Source: Dysgonamonadaceae bacterium
Lineage (GTDB): Bacteria > Bacteroidota > Bacteroidia > Bacteroidales > Azobacteroidaceae
Reading direction: 5' to 3'
Length of the DNA: 6,625 nt
Assembly: GCA_031260235.1 (NCBI GenBank)
Contig: JAIRKG010000050.1
Location: 1-6,625 of the forward strand
Shown: positions 1-5,635 of the stretch, one piece after another
How positions within the stretch are numbered: position 1 is the first letter of the stretch
Layout of the letters: the number at the start of each line of letters is the position of its first letter
Translations under genes and position numbers: made by a program
Notes under the pieces: model-generated
Told to the model about the DNA's origin: nothing
Database searches by the model: none
The model's input: the letters and a program-made list of their open reading frames with translations, nothing else

Positions 1-126
1 ATGTTGGCGCAAGCAGGGGATGTGATTTTGATTGCAGGGAAAGGACATGAGGATTATCAGGAAATAAAGGGGGTGAAGCATCACTTCGATGACAGGGAAA
101 TTGTGCAGGAAATTTTTAACGAATAA
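1..126 (+). CDS. murE: MurE, UDP-MurNAc-tripeptide synthetase, C-terminal end (5' part outside window)
   Basis: Reading frame 1 is open from the first base to the TAA at 124-126 and gives 41 residues. The ATG at position 1 is probably an internal Met and not the true start, because MurE proteins are close to 500 residues. The visible part contains [10 protein letters not shown] (residues 11-20) followed by [11 protein letters not shown] (24-34), the conserved C-terminal signature of MurE ligases, which sits in the third (Mur ligase C) domain. MurE is a cytoplasmic ATP-dependent ligase that adds the third amino acid (meso-diaminopimelate or L-Lys) to UDP-MurNAc-L-Ala-D-Glu. The residue that decides substrate choice lies upstream of the window, so it cannot be judged here. 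The stop lies 5 nt before mraY, as expected for one operon. Confidence 0.93.
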   Translation: MLAQAGDVILIAGKGHEDYQEIKGVKHHFDDREIVQEIFNE

Positions 127-131
127 TTAAT

Positions 132-1388
132 ATGCTATACTATTTATTTAATTATCTCGACAAACTTGATTTCCCCGGCGCCGGAATGTTTCACTACATT
201 TCTTTCCGCTCGGCAATGGCTCTGATTTTCTCTTTGATAATTTCTACTATTACAGGACGGCGAATCATTGAAAAACTGCAACGGCTGCAAATTGGCGAAA
301 CCGTCCGCAATCTGGGACTGGAAGGGCAAATGAAAAAAACAGGTACGCCTACCATGGGCGGCATCATTATTATCATTGCGATTCTCGTTCCGGTTTTGTT
401 ACTGGCACGTTTGAACAGCGTTTATGTTATTCTGATGCTGATTACTACCGTCTGGCTTGGAACGATTGGATTTATAGACGATTACATCAAAATAATCCGG
501 AAAAACAAAGACGGTTTGGACGGCAAATTCAAAATAGTAGGTCAAGTGGGTCTGGGTTTGATTGTCGGTTGGACTATTTATTTAAGTCCCAACGCCGTGA
601 TACGCGAAAACGTTGAAATCCGGGAGAACAACGTTATCACAGAAATTGTTTACAATAAAGAAGTTAAATCGACAAAAACCACCATTCCCTTCGTGAAAAA
701 CAACAATTTCGATTATCGGAATTTGGTGTCTTTCATGACCAATCACCGGACGGCGGCGACCTGGATTATCTTTGTGATTATTGCAATATTTATTGTAACC
801 GCAGTATCCAACGGAGCTAACCTTACAGACGGATTAGACGGATTGGCGGCGGGCAGTTCGGCAATTATAGGCGTTGCTCTGGGTATATTGGCTTATGTAT
901 CCAGCCATATCAAATATGCCGCTTATTTGAACATCATGTATATTCCGGGCTGTGAAGAACTGGCGGTTTTTGCAAGCGCATTTATTGGCGCCTGCATCGG
1001 TTTTTTGTGGTACAATGCGTTTCCGGCGCAGGTTTTCATGGGAGATACCGGCTCGCTCACTTTGGGGGGAATCATTGCCGTTTTTGCGATTGCGATTCAC
1101 AAAGAGTTGTTGTTGCCGATTTTGTGCGGCGTTTTTTTGGTGGAAAGCCTGTCTGTGATGATGCAAGTCGGTTATTTCAAATATACAAAAAAGAAATACG
1201 GCGCGGGAAAACGCATATTTAAGATGACGCCATTGCACCACCATTTCCAGAAACCGGGTAATGTGGGGATTGACGCATTGATACAAAAACCGCTGGCGGC
1301 TGTTCCCGAATCGAAAATCGTTGTTCGCTTCTGGCTGATTGGGATTATTTTGGCGGTTTTGGCGATTGCAACTTTGAAAATGAGGTAG
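132..1388 (+). CDS. mraY: MraY, phospho-MurNAc-pentapeptide transferase (lipid I synthase)
   Basis: This integral membrane enzyme transfers phospho-MurNAc-pentapeptide from UDP to undecaprenyl phosphate on the inner face of the cytoplasmic membrane, making lipid I. The 418-residue product shows the family motifs in order: GTPTMGG (71-77), the Asp pair in IDDYIK (D116, D117), [12 protein letters not shown] (230-241), GDTGSL (304-309) and the HHHF triad (369-372). The Asp and His residues match the Mg/UDP-binding and catalytic positions known from Aquifex MraY. About ten hydrophobic segments are visible, for example 76-92, 98-115, 211-226, 242-257, 276-293, 311-323 and 398-415. The protein is longer than the roughly 360 residues of proteobacterial MraY because of a polar stretch at about 153-210, which I recall as usual in Bacteroidota. 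The start ATG lies 5 nt after the murE stop, and the N-terminus [18 protein letters not shown] is typical of the phylum. Confidence 0.98.
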   Translation: MLYYLFNYLDKLDFPGAGMFHYISFRSAMALIFSLIISTITGRRIIEKLQRLQIGETVRNLGLEGQMKKTGTPTMGGIIIIIAILVPVLLLARLNSVYVILMLITTVWLGTIGFIDDYIKIIRKNKDGLDGKFKIVGQVGLGLIVGWTIYLSPNAVIRENVEIRENNVITEIVYNKEVKSTKTTIPFVKNNNFDYRNLVSFMTNHRTAATWIIFVIIAIFIVTAVSNGANLTDGLDGLAAGSSAIIGVALGILAYVSSHIKYAAYLNIMYIPGCEELAVFASAFIGACIGFLWYNAFPAQVFMGDTGSLTLGGIIAVFAIAIHKELLLPILCGVFLVESLSVMMQVGYFKYTKKKYGAGKRIFKMTPLHHHFQKPGNVGIDALIQKPLAAVPESKIVVRFWLIGIILAVLAIATLKMR

Positions 1389-1448
1389 AATACAATTGAT
1401 TATGAGCAAACAAGAGATTGTATTACGAAATGAATTTATTTCCGAAGT

Positions 1449-2870
1449 ATGATAATAATGAACATGGAAAAGAAAGAAAACAAGGGCGTCAATTTGGCAG
1501 AATTTATGCCTTTGGTTCTTCGGCGGATAGTGATACTCGGTGCAGGTGAAAGTGGCACGGGTGCAGCCGTCCTGGCAAAGAAGAAGGGTTTCGACGTTTT
1601 TGTTTCGGATTTATCAACCATAAAAGACAAATACAAAGAAATTCTGGAGAGATACGAAATTCCTTACGAAGAAAGCCGTCATACGGAAGAAAAAATCCTG
1701 AATGCCAATGAAGTGATCAAAAGCCCCGGTATTCCCGACAAAGTTCCGATTGTCAAAAAATTGCTCCTGCAAAACACGCCGGTTATTTCCGAAATCGAAT
1801 TTGCCGGACGGTATACGAATGCGAAAACAATCTGCATTACGGGAAGTAACGGCAAGACGACGACAGCCATGCTGACTTACCATATCCTGAAAAGCGCCGG
1901 ACTGAACGTTGGCCTTGCAGGAAACGTCGGCGAAAGTTTCGCATTGCAGGTTGCCGAACAGAATTATGATTATTATGTCATCGAACTGAGCAGTTTCCAA
2001 CTGGACGGGATGTTTGATTTCCGCGCGGATATCGCCGTTTTGCTGAATATTACGCCCGACCATCTCGACCGCTACAACTACGAAATACAGAATTATGTCG
2101 ATTCTAAAATGCGGATTATTCAAAACCAGACGGCGGCAGACGCCTTTATTTTTTGGAACGAAGACCCTGTTTTAAAATCTCGGATTGCGGATTACAGACT
2201 GCAAATCGGTGGAAAACAGTTGCCGTCGCTTTATCCTTTTGCGCTAACGAAGGGAGATGGTGCGATTGCATATACCGAAAATAAACAAATCATTATAAAC
2301 ACACCCAACGGAAATTTTAATATGGAAGAAGATTTAGTAGCATTGACCGGCATACACAATCTGTATAACTCGCTGGCTGCGGGAATTACATCTAAATTGC
2401 TGAATGTTAAGAACGGAAATATCCGTCGTTCTTTAAGTAATTTCAGAGGGGTTGAACACCGTTTGGAAAAAGTGGCAAAAGTGCGCGGTGTCGAATACAT
2501 CAACGATTCAAAAGCAACGAATGTCAATTCGACCTGGTATGCCCTGCAAAGTATGAAAACGCCTGTCGTCTTAATTCTTGGCGGGACCGACAAGGGCAAC
2601 GATTATCGGGAAATTGAAGTACTGGTTAAAGAAAAATGCCGCGCCCTGATTTACCTCGGCGTGGATAATTCCAAACTGCACGGTTTTTTTGACGGAAAAG
2701 TAAAACAAACAACCGAAGCACATTCCATGAAAGAAGCGGTTTCAAAAGCATATGACATTGCCGAAAAAGGCGATACGGTTTTGCTGTCCCCCTGTTGCGC
2801 CAGCTTCGATTTGTTTAACAACTACGAAGACAGGGGAGAGCAATTTAAGAGTTGCGTCAGAAAACTTTAA
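1449..2870 (+). CDS. murD: MurD, UDP-MurNAc-L-alanine:D-glutamate ligase
   Basis: This cytoplasmic ATP-dependent ligase adds D-Glu to UDP-MurNAc-L-Ala. The 473-residue frame shows the three Mur ligase domains: a nucleotide-binding N domain with GAGESG (31-36), a central domain with the P-loop TGSNGKTTT (131-139, K136), ELSSFQL (179-185) and NITPDHLDRY (200-209), and a C domain with NDSKATN (352-358), GGTDKG (378-383) and LSPCCASFDLF (446-456). H205 matches E. coli H183; K220, 15 residues later, matches the lysine that is carbamylated in E. coli MurD (K198). The start is uncertain. Family members usually begin only a few residues before the RIVILGAGESG strand, so the ATG at 1506 (MPLVLRRIVILGAG, 454 residues) fits better than the longest start at 1449. 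ATGs at 1458 and 1464 are also possible, and no clear ribosome binding site decides it. A 60-nt gap separates it from mraY and 9 nt separate it from ftsW. Confidence 0.97.
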   Translation: MIIMNMEKKENKGVNLAEFMPLVLRRIVILGAGESGTGAAVLAKKKGFDVFVSDLSTIKDKYKEILERYEIPYEESRHTEEKILNANEVIKSPGIPDKVPIVKKLLLQNTPVISEIEFAGRYTNAKTICITGSNGKTTTAMLTYHILKSAGLNVGLAGNVGESFALQVAEQNYDYYVIELSSFQLDGMFDFRADIAVLLNITPDHLDRYNYEIQNYVDSKMRIIQNQTAADAFIFWNEDPVLKSRIADYRLQIGGKQLPSLYPFALTKGDGAIAYTENKQIIINTPNGNFNMEEDLVALTGIHNLYNSLAAGITSKLLNVKNGNIRRSLSNFRGVEHRLEKVAKVRGVEYINDSKATNVNSTWYALQSMKTPVVLILGGTDKGNDYREIEVLVKEKCRALIYLGVDNSKLHGFFDGKVKQTTEAHSMKEAVSKAYDIAEKGDTVLLSPCCASFDLFNNYEDRGEQFKSCVRKL

Positions 2871-2879
2871 TCAATTTTA

Positions 2880-4112
2880 ATGGATTTTTTAAGCAAAATA
2901 TTTCGCGGCGACCGTGTAGTCTGGATGATTTTCACGTTTTTATGCGCCATTTCAATCATAGAAGTATATAGCGCATCCAGCACGCTGACTTTCAAAACGG
3001 ACTATTGGCGACCGATTATGAGGCACGTCACGTTCTTGTTGTGCGGATTATTTATCGTATTGATTGTTCACAGTTGTCGTCCCAAATACTTCTCCGTCAC
3101 CCTGCTGGCACTTCCTTTGACATGGTTTTTGCTGGTTGTCGTCAAACTCACCGGCGCCGAAACAAACGATGCAGCCCGCTGGCTATCAATCGGCGGCGTA
3201 AGTTTTCAGCCTTCGGAATTCGCCAAGGTATGCCTGATAGGAACGACCGCATTTTTCCTTTCCAAATATAAGAATACGGAGAAAAACATTCATTACCGCT
3301 TAATTTTGATTTCGACGGCTATCACTTGCGGAATCATCCTGCTGGACAATTTTTCGACCGCATTTCTGCTTTTTGCTGTAATCCTGATGATGATGTTTGT
3401 CGGGCAAATCCCTTTCAAAAAACTGTTTGTCATCATTGCCGGATGCAGTCTTGCTATCGGGTTGTTTATCGGATTCCTGTTCATTGTACCGGATAAATTT
3501 TTTGAAACCCACTGGTCGCGTCCGGTCACCTGGAAAGCGCGGATTCACCGCTTTGTTGAAAAAAAGGATGCAAAAGACGACACTTACGTAATAACCGATG
3601 AAAACTACCAGGTAACGCAAGCAAACATTGCCGTCGCCCGCGGAGGCATTTTCGGAAAATTGCCGGGCAACGGCAGACAAAGGGATTTCCTGCCGCAGGC
3701 TTATTCCGATTTTATTTTTGCGATTACGATTGAGGAATTGGGTTTGGTAGGCGGGCTGTTTGTCCTGTCGCTTTACGTATTCCTGTTTATTCGGACGGGG
3801 ATTATTGCCGGACGGTGCGACAGTTTATTCCCCAAACTTATGGCGATGGGCTGTGCATTGGCTCTGGTCTTGCAAGCCCTGACAAATATGGCTGTAGCCG
3901 TCAATTTGATACCGGTTACCGGACAGCCGTTGCCGCTGGTGAGCAGGGGAGGAACTTCCACTTTGGTTACTTGCGTCTTTTTCGGAATCATATTGAGCGT
4001 CAGCCGCTACGAAAACAAACGCGGCATACAGCGGGAAGAAGAAATCGACGAGGAATTGGAGAAACAGCGGGTGGAAGACGAACAAAAAATGACGCAAGAA
4101 CAAATGATATGA
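2880..4112 (+). CDS. ftsW: FtsW, SEDS-family septal peptidoglycan polymerase
   Basis: FtsW is a polytopic membrane protein of the SEDS family that polymerises lipid II at the division septum together with a class B penicillin-binding protein (FtsI). The 410-residue product has about ten hydrophobic segments (roughly 13-33, 48-65, 71-91, 116-128, 140-155, 158-175, 181-203, 283-305, 318-343, 360-376). Family motifs are NDAARWL (96-102), QPSEFAK (110-116), NFSTAF (157-162), AYSDFIFA (274-281) followed by EELGLVGG (285-292), and PVTGQPLPLVSRGGTS (345-360). D277 lies where SEDS proteins carry the catalytic Asp (E. coli FtsW D297). The large external loop is about 204-280. The cluster position after murD and the PVTGQPLPLVS wording favour FtsW over RodA. 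The last 30 residues are a highly charged cytoplasmic tail rich in Glu. The start lies 9 nt after the murD stop in an AT-rich leader. Confidence 0.96.
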   Translation: MDFLSKIFRGDRVVWMIFTFLCAISIIEVYSASSTLTFKTDYWRPIMRHVTFLLCGLFIVLIVHSCRPKYFSVTLLALPLTWFLLVVVKLTGAETNDAARWLSIGGVSFQPSEFAKVCLIGTTAFFLSKYKNTEKNIHYRLILISTAITCGIILLDNFSTAFLLFAVILMMMFVGQIPFKKLFVIIAGCSLAIGLFIGFLFIVPDKFFETHWSRPVTWKARIHRFVEKKDAKDDTYVITDENYQVTQANIAVARGGIFGKLPGNGRQRDFLPQAYSDFIFAITIEELGLVGGLFVLSLYVFLFIRTGIIAGRCDSLFPKLMAMGCALALVLQALTNMAVAVNLIPVTGQPLPLVSRGGTSTLVTCVFFGIILSVSRYENKRGIQREEEIDEELEKQRVEDEQKMTQEQMI

Positions 4113-4113
4113 T

Positions 4114-4147
4114 ATTAAAACATTAAAAACATTAAAAACATTAAAAC
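4114..4147 (+). repeat. Short tandem repeat ATTAAAAAC (about 4 copies) before the TPR gene
   Basis: The 36-nt gap between the ftsW stop (4110-4112) and the ATG at 4149 consists almost wholly of ATTAAAAC (4114-4121), ATTAAAAAC (4122-4130), ATTAAAAAC (4131-4139) and ATTAAAAC (4140-4147). The copies are perfect apart from one A. The array ends one base before the start codon, so it covers the ribosome landing site. An A/T-rich unstructured leader is normal in Bacteroidota, and slippage could change the spacing; both remarks are inference. Confidence 0.9.
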
Positions 4148-4148
4148 T

Positions 4149-4706
4149 ATGACAGACAAAGAAAAACAAAAACAGGCAAAGGTATATTGTAATCTGGGAA
4201 ATGCTTATTCTCTCAAAGGCGACTGTGACAACGCAATAGAAGCATATAAGAAAGTAATAGAATTAGAGCCGGACGATGCAGAGGCTTATTACAATCTGGG
4301 AAATGCTTATTCTCTCAAAGGCGACTGTGACAACGCAATAGAAGCATATAACAGAGCAACAGAATTAGAGCCGGATGATGCAGAGGCTTATAATAATCTG
4401 GGAAATGCTTATTCTCTCAAAGGCGACTATGACAACGCAATAGAAGCATATAAGGAAGCAAAGGAATTAAAACCGGATGATGTAGAGGCTTATTACAATC
4501 TGGGAAATATTTACTATGACAAAGGCGACTATGACAACGCAATAGAAGTATTTAAGAAAGTAATAGAATTAAAGCCTGATTTTGCAGAGGCATATTATAG
4601 TCTCGGAGCTGCTTACGGAAGCAAAGGCGACTGTGACAACGCAATAGAAGCAATTAACAAAGCAAAGGAATTAAAGCGATTTTGCACAGGTATATATATA
4701 AAATAG
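4149..4706 (+). CDS. Small TPR (tetratricopeptide repeat) protein, 3' end probably frameshifted
   Basis: The 185-residue product is nearly all TPR. Five 34-residue units begin at residues 10, 44, 78, 112 and 146, each with the TPR pattern AEAYxNLGxAYxxKGDxDNAIEAYxxAxELxPDD. There is no signal peptide or membrane segment, so the protein should be cytoplasmic. TPR arrays form a right-handed superhelix that binds other proteins; no partner or enzymatic domain can be read here. After the fifth unit (ELK, residue 176) the sequence turns abruptly into RFCTGIYIK and stops, without the capping helix usual for TPR arrays. DNA comparison suggests a 2-base loss at this point (see the entry at 4677). The gene looks visibly more AT-rich than murG. 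It sits between ftsW and murG, where I know of no conserved TPR gene, so a link to division is suggested by location only. The ATG at 4149 is the only sensible start. Confidence 0.85.
   Translation: MTDKEKQKQAKVYCNLGNAYSLKGDCDNAIEAYKKVIELEPDDAEAYYNLGNAYSLKGDCDNAIEAYNRATELEPDDAEAYNNLGNAYSLKGDYDNAIEAYKEAKELKPDDVEAYYNLGNIYYDKGDYDNAIEVFKKVIELKPDFAEAYYSLGAAYGSKGDCDNAIEAINKAKELKRFCTGIYIK
4176..4676 (+). repeat. Five tandem 102-bp DNA units encoding the TPRs
   Basis: Units start at 4176, 4278, 4380, 4482 and 4584 (the last is cut to about 93 bp). The conservation is at DNA level, not only protein level: the block beginning AATCTGGGAAATGCTTATTC is found at 4191, 4293 and 4395, and between the first two copies it is identical for about 59 bases. 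Units 4 and 5 diverge in the first helix (from 4497 and 4599) but keep GACAACGCAATAGAAG. Near identity means recent duplication or gene conversion and predicts variable copy number between strains. Confidence 0.93.
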
Positions 4707-4789
4707 GAAAAGATGAAAAGTATATTGATACGGTTGTAAAAATATACTTTGCGCCCAATGCTGCCGGTATGGAAAAAAGGGGATATTAA
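4677..4789 (+). pseudogene. Out-of-frame remnant of the TPR gene's 3' end
   Basis: At the junction of units 4 and 5 the DNA reads AAGCCTGATTTTGCAGAGGC (4572 onward). After unit 5 it reads AAGCGATTTTGCACAGGTAT (4674 onward), which is the same sequence with two bases missing and 16 of the next 18 matching. This looks like the start of a sixth unit thrown out of frame by a 2-base deletion. A (TA)5 microsatellite follows at 4691-4700. Beyond it a third frame is open from at least 4697 to a TAA at 4787-4789 and reads YKIGKDEKYIDTVVKIYF then APNAAGMEKRGY, which has a protein-like composition. I infer that an ancestral gene ran to about 4789. A sequencing or assembly error in the repeats is the main alternative. 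Confidence 0.5.
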
Positions 4790-4799
4790 AAATAACTTG

Positions 4800-4807
4800 T
4801 ATCTTTG
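4800..4807 (+). promoter_or_regulatory. Candidate Bacteroidota -7 promoter element for the gene at 4868
   Basis: TATCTTTG matches the Bacteroidota primary-sigma -7 consensus TAnnTTTG at every fixed position. It lies in the 161-nt gap between the TPR gene and the next gene, and would give a leader of about 50-55 nt that is very A-rich just before the ATG. I see no TTTG-type -33 element 19-21 nt upstream (that stretch is A/G-rich), so the promoter is incomplete by consensus. The intergenic setting makes it plausible. Confidence 0.5.
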
Positions 4808-4867
4808 TAACGAAAATACCAATAATATCCTATGAAATAATTCCGAAAATAAATAAAAAATAAAAGA

Positions 4868-5338
4868 ATGAAAAAACAACCATTGGAAGCCATTCCTGCT
4901 AACGTTATAGAAGCTGTGCGGCAAAGACTTGCCGAATCTAAATCGTTGTTGAAGCCTTATGTTGGGGCGCTTACGCCGGAACAAAGGCATAAATTGCTGA
5001 AAATGGGTGATAAATCCGATGCTTTTGTGGACAAAGCATACCGGTTTGCCGTTGAAAACCCAACTTTGATACCCCCGTTTTTCAATCTCTCGGATTTCAA
5101 TCTCAATTTGACGGACGCCCACAATTTGCGGACAATTCACAACGACGCTTTGCAGGTGTATGAAGAAATTGACGATGCGATGATGTCTGCCGGAAGCGCC
5201 GCATTTCAGGCCGCTTTAACGTTCTACAATTTCGTAAAATTTTCCGCCGAGCAGGATATTCCCGAAGCCAAAGCGGTTTATGAAGAATTGAAGAAACGTT
5301 TTGCCAAACACAAACATAAAAACAACGCAGAAGAATAA
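4868..5338 (+). CDS. Conserved-looking protein of unknown function, 156 residues
   Basis: I do not recognise a named family. From memory, uncharacterised proteins of about 150 residues with similar wording (GDKSxAFVxKA, then FYNxVKxAA, then AKAVYEEL) occur in many Bacteroidota, but I cannot confirm this here. The protein has no signal peptide or membrane segment and should be cytoplasmic. It looks largely alpha-helical: helix candidates at 11-29, 36-62, 86-106, 108-128 and 131-146. Notable stretches are LTPEQRHKLLKMGDKSDAFV (35-54), PPFFNLSDFNLNLTDA (69-84), IDDAMMSAGSAAFQAALTFY (101-120) and a basic tail KRFAKHKHKN (143-152). Codon use is like the cell-wall genes and unlike the TPR gene. It has its own upstream promoter-like element and a downstream terminator, so it may be transcribed alone. 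The start at 4868 follows an A-rich leader. Confidence 0.85.
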   Translation: MKKQPLEAIPANVIEAVRQRLAESKSLLKPYVGALTPEQRHKLLKMGDKSDAFVDKAYRFAVENPTLIPPFFNLSDFNLNLTDAHNLRTIHNDALQVYEEIDDAMMSAGSAAFQAALTFYNFVKFSAEQDIPEAKAVYEELKKRFAKHKHKNNAEE

Positions 5339-5378
5339 CCGGAAGACGATTTAGCGGGGAACGGTTGCCTGCCAAACA

Positions 5379-5427
5379 AAAAAAATTCCGGAATTTTGGC
5401 ACAAAAGTCGAATTTCGGAATTTTTTT
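5379..5427 (+). terminator. Strong intrinsic terminator, probably bidirectional
   Basis: AAAAAAATTCCG (5379-5390) pairs perfectly over 12 bp with CGGAATTTTTTT (5416-5427). The right arm ends in seven T, and the left arm starts with a run of A, so the hairpin can act on both strands. The 25-nt loop can itself fold (TTTTG 5394-5398 with CAAAA 5402-5406). The left arm also lies in a separate perfect 16-bp palindrome (5382-5397), giving an alternative, shorter hairpin. It begins 40 nt after the stop of the 156-residue gene. Confidence 0.8.
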
Positions 5428-5442
5428 ATTTACGCTCTTTCT

Positions 5443-5450
5443 TAAATTTG
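5443..5450 (+). promoter_or_regulatory. Weak candidate -7 element for murG
   Basis: TAAATTTG fits TAnnTTTG and lies just after the terminator, 186 nt before the murG start. No -33 element is evident; the upstream spacer is the terminator's T-run and TTATTTACGCTC. In a region this AT-rich a chance match is likely. If real, the palindrome and the 21-bp repeats would be in the murG leader transcript. Confidence 0.2.
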
Positions 5451-5453
5451 AAA

Positions 5454-5467
5454 TTTTAGCGCTAAAA
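5454..5467. repeat. Perfect 14-bp palindrome TTTTAGCGCTAAAA
   Basis: TTTTAGC (5454-5460) is followed directly by its reverse complement GCTAAAA (5461-5467). The missing loop makes it a better candidate for a dimeric DNA-binding protein site than for an RNA hairpin. In addition AAAAGC (5465-5470) can pair with GCTTTT (5483-5488). It lies between the terminator and the 21-bp repeat array. Confidence 0.6.
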
Positions 5468-5482
5468 AGCATTAAAAAATAA

Positions 5483-5587
5483 GCTTTTAACATATAATTA
5501 CAGGCTTTTAACGTATAATTACAGGCTCTGAACGTATAATTACAGGCTTTTAACATATAATTACAGGCTTTGAACGTATAATTTCAC
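5483..5587 (+). repeat. Five tandem copies of a 21-bp repeat upstream of murG
   Basis: Copies lie at 5483-5503, 5504-5524, 5525-5545, 5546-5566 and 5567-5587. Each is GCTTTTAAC or a variant followed by A or G and then TATAATTACAG. Copies 1 and 4 are identical, copy 2 differs at one base, copy 3 has three changes (GCTCTGAACG) and copy 5 decays at its right end (TTTCAC). The core is AACRTATAATTACAG. The 21-bp period equals two DNA helical turns, so all copies face the same side. The array ends 48 nt before the murG ATG. Its function is unknown. Confidence 0.95.
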
Positions 5588-5635
5588 TCTTTTAGAATAA
5601 AAATAGACTTTTTAAAAATCTTAAAATATAAAATA

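Noticed and set aside
1007..1222. Alternative + strand ORFs inside mraY and ftsW
   Set aside because: They are out-of-frame overlaps of clearly coding sequence and show no protein signature.
834..1409. Minus-strand ORF of 191 codons opposite mraY
   Set aside because: It lies wholly over the catalytic part of mraY and its composition (many Asn, Gln, Arg, His) is that of a shadow frame.
4613..5140. Minus-strand ORF of 175 codons across the TPR and 156-residue genes
   Set aside because: It is antisense to two better supported genes and the gap between them; no motif or start context supports it.
5278..5556. Minus-strand ORF of 92 codons with repeated ACNYTLK-like heptads
   Set aside because: The repetition is only the 21-bp DNA array read as seven codons. 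The frame crosses the terminator and the 3' end of the + strand gene, and has no credible leader.
5483..5587. CRISPR array
   Set aside because: The copies are directly adjacent with no spacers, are only 21 bp long, and no cas gene is present.
5483..5587. TATAAT inside each repeat as a sigma-70 type -10 box
   Set aside because: Bacteroidota primary sigma factors use TAnnTTTG, and no suitable -33/-35 partner is seen. The match is expected in AT-rich repeats.
4113..5635. Target-site duplication or inverted ends marking a mobile element between ftsW and murG
   Set aside because: Only AT-rich matches such as CATTAAAAA (4121-4129 and 5470-5478) were found. They are too simple and not at the edges.
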